Made by a program: the position numbers and the translations under genes. The notes below the pieces were generated by a model. It searched no databases. It worked only from the letters and a program-made list of their open reading frames with translations, and was not told the origin of the DNA. Shown here one piece after another: positions 32,957 to 41,740 of a stretch of 64,000 nt of DNA (position 1 is its first letter; every line of letters begins with the position of its first letter). This stretch comes from CAZCTC01 sp964501335 (lineage in GTDB: Bacteria > Chloroflexota > Anaerolineae > B4-G1 > SLSP01), in NCBI GenBank assembly GCA_964501335.1, contig CAZCTC010000004.1:62001-126000 (forward strand), given 5' to 3'.

Positions 32957-34927
32957 ATGAACTCGCAACGCAGCCAATGGCTAATTCCGTTGTTAGTGAT
33001 GATGGTCATGGGAAGTCTGTTCCCATCAGGCGGGGCTTTTGCCGCGGGCGAGGAGCCTCCGACGCTTTTGCGCCCGGCTTTGACCGAGCCCCCGATTCAA
33101 CCGGGATTCAATACCGGTTTTCAATCTCGTGGAATGCAGCTTGCGGGGGGAAAAATCGAATGGTCGGCGCCCGTCCTGGCGGATCTCAATCGGGATGGAA
33201 AACAGGAGATCATTGTGGGCAGCTATGACGGCAGAGTCTGGGCGATCAAGTCGGACGGCACCGTGTTGTGGTCGTATGATATGACGACGATTTTAGGTCC
33301 TACGCGGGTCGATTCGACGGCGGCGGTGGGAGATGTGAACAATGACGGCTATCTGGAAGTGGTGATGGCTGCCGGGAAGAATCCTATCAATGCGGAAAAC
33401 GGCGGGGTTTTCTTGCTCAGCAACACCGGGCAGTTGATGGCGGGTTGGCCTAAGTGGACGACAGATCTGGAGCACGACGGTTATAGCGAGGGGGTGTACG
33501 GTTCTCCCACTCTGGTGGATTTGGATCTGAACGGTGATTTGGAAATTGTGGTGGGGGCTTTTGATAAGCATGTCTATGCATGGCATCACGACGGCAGCAG
33601 TGTTGCCGGTTTTCCGGTCGTGTTGATCGATACGATCTGGTCGTCGCCGGCGGCGGCAGATATCGATAAAGACAGTTATCCGGAGATTATTATCGGGACG
33701 GATGTAGGAAATTTCTGGCCGACCGCCTGTCCTTATCCGACGCCCTGGTCGGAAAAGACCTATTGTGGCGGTAGTTTGTGGGCTTTCAATCACGATGGTT
33801 CTCAGGTTTCCGGTTTCCCGATCTATGTCTGGGATATTATCCAATCCTCCCCGGCCATTGCGGATTTAAATGAGGACGGGTGGTTGGATATCATCGTAGG
33901 GACGGGGACTTTCTACTATAACAACGGGGCGCAGATGAAACTGGGGCAACGGTTGTATGGTTGGGATCACAATGGTCAGGCGTTGCCGGGATGGGAAGGC
34001 GGTAAAGTGTTAGGGGATATCGTAGCGGGCTCTCCGGCCATTGGCGATATCGATAACGACGGCCATTTGGAGGTGGTTGCCGGGACGGAGCGATTGGACA
34101 GCAATGCGCAGTGGTCGGGAGCGATTTTTGCCTATGAGCGGGACGGCACATTGAAATGGAAGACGCTGCCGAAGGACTGGTTTGGCAATGTGGATCATGT
34201 GCGTTGGCCTGTTCTGGCGGATTACAACAACGACGGCATAGTCGAAGTGTTGTTCAATTTCGGCTGGGAAATTGCCGTGGTGCGAGGGACTGATGGGGCT
34301 CAGTTGACTTACCAACCTGGTCAATCGACTTCGTTGCCGACTTTTTATACCAATTGGTCGGTTTTCTCGGCGCCGGCGGTGGGCGATATCGATAACGACC
34401 GGATTATGGAAGTGGTGGCAGCGGGTGCTTCTCAGAACGGCACGTATGGGGCTATTTATGTCTGGCAACCGAGCTATCCGAACACTTTCAATTCGATGCC
34501 GACGTTGCCCTGGCCGATGTACCGACACGATGCTCGCCATACGGGAACCTATTTCCTTAGCAAGATGTTGGCGGGGCCGTCTTCCTATCTGGTCATGCAT
34601 CCGACGGGTGGGGGGGCGAGTGAACCGGTGGCCTTTTCGATTGCCAATTCCAGTGAGTCGACGTTAAGCTGGTCGGTCAGCTCCAAGCCGACCCAGATTA
34701 CGTTTGTTGCTTCGAGTGGTACGATTCCTGCCCATGGTTCTGTGACGGTCAATGGTACGTTGGATACCAGCGGCTTTTCGGCGGGGATGACGACGGTCGG
34801 CAATGTGGTCTTTACCGGTACTTTGAATGGGATGCTGATTCAAGGCAGTCCGGTAACTATTCCGGTGCGGTTGTATATCGGCACGGTGCGGAAATTCTAT
34901 CTGCCGATTGTTACGCGGAATTCGTAA
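32957..34927 (+). CDS. Secreted FG-GAP/VCBS-repeat protein
   Basis: The 656-residue product has a signal peptide ending at FAAG. It then has at least seven FG-GAP-type blades, each with a calcium-loop motif such as DLNRDGKQEIIVG, DVNNDGYLEVVMA, DIDNDGHLEVVAG and DYNNDGIVEVLF, which should form an integrin-alpha-like propeller. A C-terminal Ig-like domain of about 110 residues follows (FSIANSSESTLSWSVSS). The protein ends in KFYLPIVTRNS, a terminal motif I associate with Chloroflexota exported proteins. It is probably a surface protein or glycan carrier substrate; this is inference from its place in the cluster. The ATG follows GTAGGAGGAAAG. Confidence 0.82.
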   Translation: MNSQRSQWLIPLLVMMVMGSLFPSGGAFAAGEEPPTLLRPALTEPPIQPGFNTGFQSRGMQLAGGKIEWSAPVLADLNRDGKQEIIVGSYDGRVWAIKSDGTVLWSYDMTTILGPTRVDSTAAVGDVNNDGYLEVVMAAGKNPINAENGGVFLLSNTGQLMAGWPKWTTDLEHDGYSEGVYGSPTLVDLDLNGDLEIVVGAFDKHVYAWHHDGSSVAGFPVVLIDTIWSSPAAADIDKDSYPEIIIGTDVGNFWPTACPYPTPWSEKTYCGGSLWAFNHDGSQVSGFPIYVWDIIQSSPAIADLNEDGWLDIIVGTGTFYYNNGAQMKLGQRLYGWDHNGQALPGWEGGKVLGDIVAGSPAIGDIDNDGHLEVVAGTERLDSNAQWSGAIFAYERDGTLKWKTLPKDWFGNVDHVRWPVLADYNNDGIVEVLFNFGWEIAVVRGTDGAQLTYQPGQSTSLPTFYTNWSVFSAPAVGDIDNDRIMEVVAAGASQNGTYGAIYVWQPSYPNTFNSMPTLPWPMYRHDARHTGTYFLSKMLAGPSSYLVMHPTGGGASEPVAFSIANSSESTLSWSVSSKPTQITFVASSGTIPAHGSVTVNGTLDTSGFSAGMTTVGNVVFTGTLNGMLIQGSPVTIPVRLYIGTVRKFYLPIVTRNS

Positions 34928-34930
34928 TTG

Positions 34931-36190
34931 ATGCGGGTCCTTTTCCTGTCGCCCGCTTATCCTCCTTTTCCAGGGGGCGGGGAACGGTATGTGCGTTCGC
35001 TGGCTTTGGAACTGGTGCGCCGGGGCCATGCGGTGACGGTGGTGACCGGCGGCGGGGTACGGGAAACGGATTTCTGGCAGGGATGTCAGGGCGACGGGCA
35101 GCGGAAGGTCGAGAATCTCGATGGGATTGCGATCTACCGCTGCCCGATCGCTGCTTTTCCGGGGGGACGTGCCGGTTTGCTGGCCTGGAGAAAGGGGATG
35201 GTGGTGCTTTCTGCTTTGCCGGTGCTGGGGCGGCAGGTCTGTTTGCGAAAGATGGCCGAGTGGATACCGCCTTTGCAAGGGTTGGATGCCGTTTTGGCCG
35301 GGGCGGGGGCTTTTGATCTGATCCACGGGTTTAACCTTTCCTGGGAGGCGGCGGCGCTGGCGGGTCGGCGGCTGGCTCTGGCCCGGGGAATCCCTTATTT
35401 TGTGACGCCTTTTGCCCATCTGGGAACCGGCGATGACGATCGGGTGGCGCGCAATTCTACGATGCTGCATCAGATGGAGCTGCTGCGTCAGGCGGCCGGC
35501 GTGCTGACCCTGACTTCGGTGGAGGCGGAGGGGCTGGTACGGTGGGGAGTGGCGGCGGAACGGGTGGCGGCGATCGGCTGCGGTCTGGATCCGTTGCCGG
35601 CGGTCATCCCGCCTGTGGAGGATGTTTTCCGGCGTTATGGGCTCACCGGGCCGGTGGTGCTGTTTGTGGGGCGGGCCAGTTATGACAAGGGGGCGATCCA
35701 TGCGGCGGAGGCGGTGTTACAGCTGAATGCCGGGGGGATTGCGGTGCAGCTGGTGCTGGCGGGGCAGCTTTCGCCTGAGTTCCAGCGGTTCTATGAGCGG
35801 CTGGATGGAGCGGGTCGAAGTCGGATTGTGCCGTTGGGCGTGATTTCGGAAGAGGATAAGCATGCACTCCTGGAGGGCTGCCGCGTTTTCGTCCTGCCGT
35901 CGCGGACCGATTCGTTTGGGATCGTTTTTCTGGAGGCCTGGGCGCATGGGCGGCCGGTGATCGGGGCGCGGGCGGGGGGAATTCCGGGGGTGATCGATGA
36001 GCATGAGAATGGGCTTCTGGTTTCCTTTGGGGAGCCGGCAGCTTTGGCCGAGGCGCTGGCGGGATTGTTGAAAGATCCCCAGCGGGCGGCGGTATTGGGA
36101 CGAAAAGGGGCCGAGAAGACCGCGAAGGTCTATTCCTGGGAGGCGGTAGGAGCGCGGGTGAGTGAGATTTATCGGAGGGTGACGGGATGA
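34931..36190 (+). CDS. GT4-type glycosyltransferase
   Basis: A 419-residue GT-B enzyme. N-terminal FLSPAYPPFPGGGERYVRSLALEL, donor-site VVLFVGRASYDKGAIHAAEA, then PSRTDSFGIVFLEAWAHGRPVIGARAG, with the two Glu-type positions of GT4. ATG at 34931 is just after the FG-GAP stop without a clear ribosome site, so coupling to the gene before is likely. A TTG at 34928 is an alternative. The stop overlaps the next ATG. Confidence 0.85.
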   Translation: MRVLFLSPAYPPFPGGGERYVRSLALELVRRGHAVTVVTGGGVRETDFWQGCQGDGQRKVENLDGIAIYRCPIAAFPGGRAGLLAWRKGMVVLSALPVLGRQVCLRKMAEWIPPLQGLDAVLAGAGAFDLIHGFNLSWEAAALAGRRLALARGIPYFVTPFAHLGTGDDDRVARNSTMLHQMELLRQAAGVLTLTSVEAEGLVRWGVAAERVAAIGCGLDPLPAVIPPVEDVFRRYGLTGPVVLFVGRASYDKGAIHAAEAVLQLNAGGIAVQLVLAGQLSPEFQRFYERLDGAGRSRIVPLGVISEEDKHALLEGCRVFVLPSRTDSFGIVFLEAWAHGRPVIGARAGGIPGVIDEHENGLLVSFGEPAALAEALAGLLKDPQRAAVLGRKGAEKTAKVYSWEAVGARVSEIYRRVTG

Positions 36191-37416
36191 AAATTCTCCA
36201 TGTGACGCATCAATATTTGCCGGAGCATGTGGGGGGCGTGGAACTTTATACCCGGGATATCGCACGGGAGCTGGTCCGGCGTGGACACGAGTGTGCGATT
36301 TTTGTCGCTTCGACGGGTTCAACGGAGACGACGACGGTGACCGAAGAGGGCGTGTTGGTGCATCGCGTAGGGATTGGAGCCCGTTCTGCCAACCGGGAAT
36401 TTCTCGATACCTGGGGAAATGGAAAGTTGAGCCGTGCTTTTGAGGATTTTGTCCGGCAGCGGCGGCCGGATTGGGTCCATATTCAGCATTTGAAAGGGCT
36501 CCCGCTGGAGATCCTCTCGTTTTTGCAGCGCAAGGAAGTCCCCTATGGGGTGACGTTGCACGATTATTGGTGGCTATGTCTCAATGCGCAGTTGTTGACG
36601 AACGATACCCATCGGATCTGTCCCGGGCCACGGGAGAGCGTGAACTGTGCCCGTTGTATGCTGGCGCGGGGGGGGATGCCGACGTGGCGGCCGTTATTGC
36701 CGGTGCCGGCGCTGCCGTTGCGGGAGCGGAATTCCAGGCTGCGGGCGGGGTTATTGGGGGCGCGATGGTGTGTGGCGCCGAGTGTTTTTGTCCGCGACTG
36801 GTATGAGGCGCATGGTATTCCGCTTTCGCAGATGCGGGTGATTCCGCATGGACTGATCTTTCCGGAGCAGAAGCCGGCACTTCGAACGGAGGGGCCGGTG
36901 CGATTTGTCTACATCGGGGGGATTTCCTGGCAGAAGGGAGTCCATACGGCGGTAGAGGCTTTCTCGGGGGTGAAAGGGGCGGCCGAACTGTGGGTCGGCG
37001 GCGATCCGGCGGCCGATCCTGAATATGGAGCTCGATTGCAGTCGTTGGCCGATCCGGGCCGGGTACGGTTTTTGGGGCGACTTTCGCGGGAAGCTGTCTG
37101 GGAGACGCTGGCTCAGGCCGATGTCGTGCTGGTGCCTTCGTTGTGGTATGAGTCTTTTTCGTTGATTGTGCGGGAGGCTTTTGCGATGGGGGTGCCGGTG
37201 GTGGTTTCGGATCTGGGGGCGCTGGCGGAGGCCGTACGCGACGGTGTGGACGGGGTGCGGGCGCCGGCCGGCGATGTGGGGGCGTGGCGGGCGATTTTGC
37301 AGCGACTGGTGGACAATGGGGAACTGCGCGCGCGTCTGCGGGCCGGAATCCGGCCGCCGATGACGTTGGAGGCTTACGGCGAAAAGTTGGAGGCCTTGTA
37401 TACGAAGCCGCACTGA
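36187..37416 (+). CDS. GT4-type glycosyltransferase
   Basis: A 409-residue GT-B enzyme with VTHQYLPEHVGGVELYTRDIAREL, then FVYIGGISWQKGVHTAVEAF and PSLWYESFSLIVREAFAMGVPVVVSDLGA. A cysteine-rich loop in the middle (CPGPRESVNCARCML) resembles that of some GT4 enzymes acting with glycopeptides or glycolipids; its role is not known. ATGA overlap with the previous gene. It closes this operon segment, since a repeat fragment and a new promoter follow. Confidence 0.85.
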   Translation: MKILHVTHQYLPEHVGGVELYTRDIARELVRRGHECAIFVASTGSTETTTVTEEGVLVHRVGIGARSANREFLDTWGNGKLSRAFEDFVRQRRPDWVHIQHLKGLPLEILSFLQRKEVPYGVTLHDYWWLCLNAQLLTNDTHRICPGPRESVNCARCMLARGGMPTWRPLLPVPALPLRERNSRLRAGLLGARWCVAPSVFVRDWYEAHGIPLSQMRVIPHGLIFPEQKPALRTEGPVRFVYIGGISWQKGVHTAVEAFSGVKGAAELWVGGDPAADPEYGARLQSLADPGRVRFLGRLSREAVWETLAQADVVLVPSLWYESFSLIVREAFAMGVPVVVSDLGALAEAVRDGVDGVRAPAGDVGAWRAILQRLVDNGELRARLRAGIRPPMTLEAYGEKLEALYTKPH

Positions 37417-37419
37417 TAC

Positions 37420-37480
37420 GTCTCGCACGGGGTGTTTTTTTGTGTGAGATGCGACGCGCGGGATGCTACGCGAGTAAGGG
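37420..37480 (+). repeat. Degenerate core fragment Q
   Basis: GTCTCGCACGGGG ... GCGACGCGCGGGATG resembles the repeat core of the other copies, without a hairpin. It lies between two glycan genes, just before a promoter. Confidence 0.45.
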
Positions 37481-37500
37481 TATTTCTGTTGAAAATTTCT

Positions 37501-37528
37501 TTGACAGGGTTTCCGGTTGTGCTAGAAT
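37501..37528 (+). promoter_or_regulatory. Strong sigma-70 promoter for the GT-C gene
   Basis: -35 TTGACA (37501-37506), a 16-nt spacer, and -10 TAGAAT (37523-37528) preceded by TGC. It is 50 nt before the ATG at 37578 and starts a new transcription unit inside the glycan cluster. Confidence 0.8.
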
Positions 37529-37577
37529 CGGTCGGGCAGTAGCAACCTGAACTATTTTTAGAAAAAGGCGGAGAAAG

Positions 37578-40013
37578 ATGCGCCGTTGGCAGCTGATTCT
37601 GATGATGGTGGCGCTGGTAGGCCTGTTGACCGGTTGTAGCGATGCGGTGGATGCAGATCAGTTGTGGCGGGACCCGGCTTTAAATCGGCTTTTGTCGGTC
37701 GGGCAGTCGGCGGGACAGACTTTTGTGGGCCGTCATGCCGGTCTGAATGGGGTGGATCTCTGGCTGGAGCCGGCGACGGCCGGAAACGGCGAGGTGGAGT
37801 TGCATTTGCGGTCGGATGTGACCGCGACGGACGATCTGGCGACGGCAATTTTGCCGCTCTCTCAAATTCAAGCCCCCGGTTTTTATCATTTCCCCCTGAC
37901 GGCGCAGGCCGATTCGTTATCCCGTTATTACTATGTCTTTGTCACTCTCAAGGGCGAGGGCAGCGTGAGCCTCGGCGGTGGGCCGGCTACGGCTTATCTG
38001 GACGGTTCCGGTTATTTCAATCACCAGCCGGAGGAGTTTCAGAGCGCTTTCCGATTGAGTTACGATCGGGGGGCGCTGGTGCTGGATTGGATGAAAACGC
38101 TGGCGGCCGGGGGGGGATTGCTGGTGGTGGCGGTGTTGTTGTTTGTCGTGCCGGGTTGGGCGTTGCTGGCCTGGTTCTGGCGCGGGCCGCATCTGATCTG
38201 GCCGGTGCGGGCCGGGCTGGCTGTAGGGATCAGTCTGGCGATCTATCCTGTGCTGGTGTTGTGGACCGGGCTGGTGGGGTTGCATTTGGGGCCGGTTTAT
38301 GTCTGGGGGCCGGTGGTGGGCGGGGTGGTCGCTTTGATCTGGCGCTATCGCTCCTGGCGGCCGCGCACGGTCTGGGCCCGGGTGGATTCCTGGCGGCGTT
38401 CGGAGGCGTTCCGGCCCGATTGTCTGTTGCTGGTCGTCCTGGCTTTGGTTTTTGGGGTGCGGTTGGTGGGCGTGCGGACGCTGGATGGGGCGATGTGGGG
38501 CGACGGGTTCCAGCATACCATGATTGCCCAGCTGGTGGTCGATAACGGCGGGCTTTTTTCTTCCTGGGCGCCTTATTCGGTGCTGCAAGATTTCACCTAT
38601 CATTTCGGCTTTCACACCTGTGTGGCGGCCTTCCACTGGGTGACCGGTTTGAGCGTGGTTCAGTCGACGTTGTGGGTGGGGCAGCTGTTGAACGGTCTGG
38701 CAATTCTGGCGCTCTATCCGCTGGCCGTGCGGATAGGGCGGAACCGCTGGGCCGGCGTGCTGGCGGTGGTGCTGGCCGGGCTGGTCTCTCCGATGCCGAT
38801 GTATTACGTCAATTGGGGACGGTATACGCAGCTGGCCGGGCAGGTGATCCTGCCGGCGGCGGCGTTTATCACCTGGATGATGTTGGAATCTCCCCAGCGG
38901 CGCGATTGGGGTATGGTGGGGCTGACCTGGCTCACGATCGGCGGGATGGCGTTGACGCATTACCGGATTTTGATTTTTTACGTTATTTTTGTGATCGCCT
39001 GGATGTTGCTGGCGCTGCGTAAAGAGAATTTCCGTCGGGCGGTGGTGTTGTTGACCGTGATGGCCGTTGGCGGCGGTTTGATTTTCCTGCCCTGGTTTAT
39101 CCATACGTCGGCCGGGGCGATTGTGAGCAATTTTTCGCATCAATTGAAGACGCAGCCGGCGCAGATGACGGCTTTTGCGCGGGATTACAATGCGATCGGG
39201 GCTCTGGCCGGCTACATGCCGATTCCCTGGTGGTTTGTGTTGGCCGGGGCGGTGGGATGGGGGCTATGGCAGCGGCGGCGGGAGTTCCTGTTGATCTTTT
39301 TGTGGTGGTGGCTGTTGTTTATGGCGACCAATCCGGATTGGTTCTCGTTGCCGGGGGCGGGATCGATCACCAATTTTGCCTTTTTCATTGCGGCTTATAT
39401 GCCGTTTGGGGTGCTGGTGGGCGAAGCCGGGGGCTTTTTCCTGGAGCGGTTATCGTTGCGTCGTTGGGGAATCGTGCCGGCGGCGGTGGTGATTTTGGGA
39501 TTGGGGGTATGGGGCGGTTACGGTTTGCTGCGCCAGAATATCAATCCCGGGGCCAGTGCGCTGTTGACGCGGCCGGACGTGCGAGCCATGGAATGGATCC
39601 GGGCGAACACGGAGCCTGAGGAGCAAATTCTGATCAATTCGTTTTTTGCCTATGGCGACAGCGTGATTGTGGGCTCCGACGGGGGGTGGTGGATCTCCTT
39701 GTTGACGAAGCGGGGCATTACGGTGCCGCCGTTGAATTACGGGACAGAGAAGGGGCCGACGCCGGATTATCGGGAATGGGTCAATGCGTTGACCATCCAG
39801 ATTCAGACGGCCGGGTTGGATGATCCGGCGACGCAGACGATGCTGCGCGAGCGGGGGGTGCGTTACCTTTACATCGGGCAGCGGCAGGGCCGGGTCAATT
39901 ATGCCGGGCCTTATGTTTTCGATCCGGTGGCCCTGGGACAGAGTCAGGCCTGGCGGGTGGTCTATCACCAGGATCGGGTGTGGATCTTCGAGCGGGTGGA
40001 GAGCCGCCAGTAA
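37578..40013 (+). CDS. Large GT-C-like polytopic membrane protein
   Basis: The 811-residue product begins with a signal segment and LLTGC, so it may be lipidated or just anchored. About 150 extracytoplasmic residues follow, then roughly a dozen membrane helices. The loop MWGDGFQHTMIAQLVVDNGG carries the acidic motif expected of GT-C lipid-linked sugar transferases, and AMEWIRANTEPEEQILIN in the C-terminal soluble part is typical of such proteins. Donor and acceptor are unknown. The ATG follows GGCGGAG. Its own promoter lies at 37501. It probably glycosylates material outside the membrane together with the cluster's cytoplasmic enzymes. Confidence 0.72.
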   Translation: MRRWQLILMMVALVGLLTGCSDAVDADQLWRDPALNRLLSVGQSAGQTFVGRHAGLNGVDLWLEPATAGNGEVELHLRSDVTATDDLATAILPLSQIQAPGFYHFPLTAQADSLSRYYYVFVTLKGEGSVSLGGGPATAYLDGSGYFNHQPEEFQSAFRLSYDRGALVLDWMKTLAAGGGLLVVAVLLFVVPGWALLAWFWRGPHLIWPVRAGLAVGISLAIYPVLVLWTGLVGLHLGPVYVWGPVVGGVVALIWRYRSWRPRTVWARVDSWRRSEAFRPDCLLLVVLALVFGVRLVGVRTLDGAMWGDGFQHTMIAQLVVDNGGLFSSWAPYSVLQDFTYHFGFHTCVAAFHWVTGLSVVQSTLWVGQLLNGLAILALYPLAVRIGRNRWAGVLAVVLAGLVSPMPMYYVNWGRYTQLAGQVILPAAAFITWMMLESPQRRDWGMVGLTWLTIGGMALTHYRILIFYVIFVIAWMLLALRKENFRRAVVLLTVMAVGGGLIFLPWFIHTSAGAIVSNFSHQLKTQPAQMTAFARDYNAIGALAGYMPIPWWFVLAGAVGWGLWQRRREFLLIFLWWWLLFMATNPDWFSLPGAGSITNFAFFIAAYMPFGVLVGEAGGFFLERLSLRRWGIVPAAVVILGLGVWGGYGLLRQNINPGASALLTRPDVRAMEWIRANTEPEEQILINSFFAYGDSVIVGSDGGWWISLLTKRGITVPPLNYGTEKGPTPDYREWVNALTIQIQTAGLDDPATQTMLRERGVRYLYIGQRQGRVNYAGPYVFDPVALGQSQAWRVVYHQDRVWIFERVESRQ

Positions 40014-40028
40014 GCAGGTGAACAAGAG

Positions 40029-40085
40029 ATTTCACCGCAGAGCACGCAGAGACCGCAAAGAGGGAAGAGAGGAGATTTTCTTTAA
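40029..40085 (+). repeat. CACAGAG-type repeat, copy 1
   Basis: GATTTCACCGCAGAGCACGC ... AGAGAGGAGATTTTCT is shared, with changes, with 54952-55004. It is AG-rich on this strand and non-coding. Confidence 0.6.
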
Positions 40086-40108
40086 ATTCTTTTCTGTGGC
40101 CTCTACGC

Positions 40109-40161
40109 CTATTTTCAAGACAGAAGTCCATGGTGGGGGGGCACCCCGAAGGATGAAAATG
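40109..40161 (+). repeat. TATTTTCA-ended palindromic element, copy 1
   Basis: Begins CTATTTTCAAGACAGAAG and ends GGATGAAAATG, so the outer bases are inverted repeats around a G-rich centre (about 53 bp). Confidence 0.65.
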
Positions 40162-40322
40162 GGTTTCAGGCGCTGCCTGTTGGCCCTCATCCTCCCCCCG
40201 GCCCCCTCCTCGCGAAGCACCCCAACGAACACGCGGGAACGGGGATCTGGTTCCTGAATGTTGATTGCTCTGTGGGGGAAGGAGGGGGGAGAGAACGTCA
40301 CCGGGGCGGCTCTGGAAAAGGC

Positions 40323-40377
40323 CTATTTTCAGGACAGAAGTCCATGGCGGGGGCGGCATCCCGCAGGATGAAAATAG
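40323..40377 (+). repeat. TATTTTCA-ended palindromic element, copy 2
   Basis: Begins CTATTTTCAGGACAGAAG and ends AGGATGAAAATAG, with terminal inverted repeats of nine bases. About 55 bp and the best-preserved copy. Confidence 0.7.
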
Positions 40378-40378
40378 A

Positions 40379-40455
40379 CGATTTGTCAGGATTGGGTACC
40401 CACAAGGGGTACCCCTACGGGAGATTGTTTTGTAGGGGCGAGGTTTCCTCGCCCC
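40379..40455 (+). repeat. Composite palindrome array, copy 1
   Basis: A GGGTACCC pair (40394-40401, 40407-40414) is followed by GGGGCGAGG/CCTCGCCCC (40435-40455), joined by CCTACGGGAGA and TGTAGG. The same composite in inverted orientation lies at 63327-63403. A third hairpin built on GGGGCGGCCC follows at 40521-40543. Confidence 0.75.
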
Positions 40456-40597
40456 ATGCAGGTTCCGAAGGCAGCCACCGGGTGGGGTGACCCCGTCCCT
40501 ACATTGGCGGTGTTCGCGTAGGGGCGGCCCAATGGGGCCACCCTCGGGGAGATCTTTGCCCGGCGTAGCCTATCTCAAAACAGAGGGTGTTTTATCG

Positions 40598-41740
40598 ATG
40601 AAGGTGGCTTTGGTAGGTCCGGTTTATCCTTATCGCGGGGGAATTGCCCATTATACAACCCTGTTGCATCAGGCACTGGTGGCGCAGGGTGCCGAGGTGC
40701 TGTTGATTTCGTTCAAACGGCAGTATCCGGCCTGGCTTTTTCCGGGGCGGAGCGATCGAGATCCCAGCGAAAAGGGGACGGCAATCCCGGAGGCGCGTTA
40801 CTGGATCGATTCGTTGAATCCGTTCAGCTGGCTGGCGACGTTCAGCCGGCTGCGTCGTTTTTTGCCGGAGTTGCTGGTTTTGCAGTGGTGGACCTCTTTT
40901 TGGGCCCCGGTCTGGCTGGTGTTGGGCGGATTGACCCGCCTTTTTTTACAGGTGCCGATTGTGATTATCTGTCACAATGTGCTGCCGCATGAGGCCAAAG
41001 TGTGGGACCGCTGGTTGACCCGGATGGTGTTGGGTCTGGCCGGGCGGTTGATCGTGCAATCGGAGGCGGAGCGCCGGAAGGTTTTGCAGTTATTGCCGAA
41101 AATGGATGTGGCGGTGGTTTCGCATCCGGTTTATCCGATGTTTGCGCAGGGCCGGCCGGAACGGGCTGAGGCACGCCAGCAGCTGGGACTGGCGGCTGAG
41201 GGGAAGATCCTGCTTTTCTTCGGGATGGTGCGGGAGTACAAAGGGCTGGCGGATGCTTTACGGGCGCTTCCTGATATTCGCGCCGTTTTTTCTGATGTGA
41301 CTTTGCTGGTGGCGGGGGAATTTTGGGGCGACAAGGGGCAATATCTGGCGCTGATCGAGCGGCTGAAATTAAAGGAGGCTGTGGTGATTCGCGATGCCTA
41401 TGTGCCGGATGAAGAGGCCGCGCTTTATTTTGCGGCGGCGGATTTATTGGTGGCTCCTTATCGCCGGGCGACCGGCAGCGGGGTGGTGCAGGCAGCGGCG
41501 GGGTGTGGTTTGCCGGTGATTGCATCGGCGGCTTTGGCGGCCGGGTTAAGTCTGGGAGCGGGAAAGGTGCCGCCGGAGATTCCGACCGGCGATCCGGCTG
41601 CGCTGGCTCAGGCAATCAACCGGTTTTTTTGCGGGGATGTGGATGTGGCCTGGCGGTTCGATCAGCCGGAGTTGTGGACGGAACGGGCGACCTGGGAAGA
41701 TCTGGCCGCTTGCGTGACGGCTGGGGGGCGATCTGCATGA
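40598..41740 (+). CDS. GT4-type glycosyltransferase
   Basis: A 380-residue GT-B enzyme: ALVGPVYPYRGGIAHYTTLL at the start, ILLFFGMVREYKGLADALRAL and AAADLLVAPYRRATGSGVVQAAAGCGLPVIA at the donor site. The ExxxxxxxE pair is less clear than in its neighbours because ATGSGVVQ replaces the usual ESFG segment, a form seen in some GT4 subgroups. ATG at 40598 gives the conserved MKVALVG start; the frame extends upstream through repeat DNA and that part is rejected. The ribosome site is weak. Its stop overlaps the next start. Confidence 0.82.
   Translation: MKVALVGPVYPYRGGIAHYTTLLHQALVAQGAEVLLISFKRQYPAWLFPGRSDRDPSEKGTAIPEARYWIDSLNPFSWLATFSRLRRFLPELLVLQWWTSFWAPVWLVLGGLTRLFLQVPIVIICHNVLPHEAKVWDRWLTRMVLGLAGRLIVQSEAERRKVLQLLPKMDVAVVSHPVYPMFAQGRPERAEARQQLGLAAEGKILLFFGMVREYKGLADALRALPDIRAVFSDVTLLVAGEFWGDKGQYLALIERLKLKEAVVIRDAYVPDEEAALYFAAADLLVAPYRRATGSGVVQAAAGCGLPVIASAALAAGLSLGAGKVPPEIPTGDPAALAQAINRFFCGDVDVAWRFDQPELWTERATWEDLAACVTAGGRSA

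Larger units (their letters stand above)
40014..40597. other. 584-bp intergenic region packed with repeats
   Basis: No gene is supported. In order it holds a CACAGAG-type repeat (40029-40085), a TATTTTCA element (40109-40161), a C-rich and G-rich stretch, a second TATTTTCA element (40323-40377), and a composite of palindromes (40379-40455 and on to 40543). It splits the glycan cluster. Confidence 0.7.

Noticed and set aside
40487..40597. Upstream extension of the GT4 gene at 40598
   Set aside because: The added 37 residues are translated repeat DNA; MKVALVG is the family-like start.
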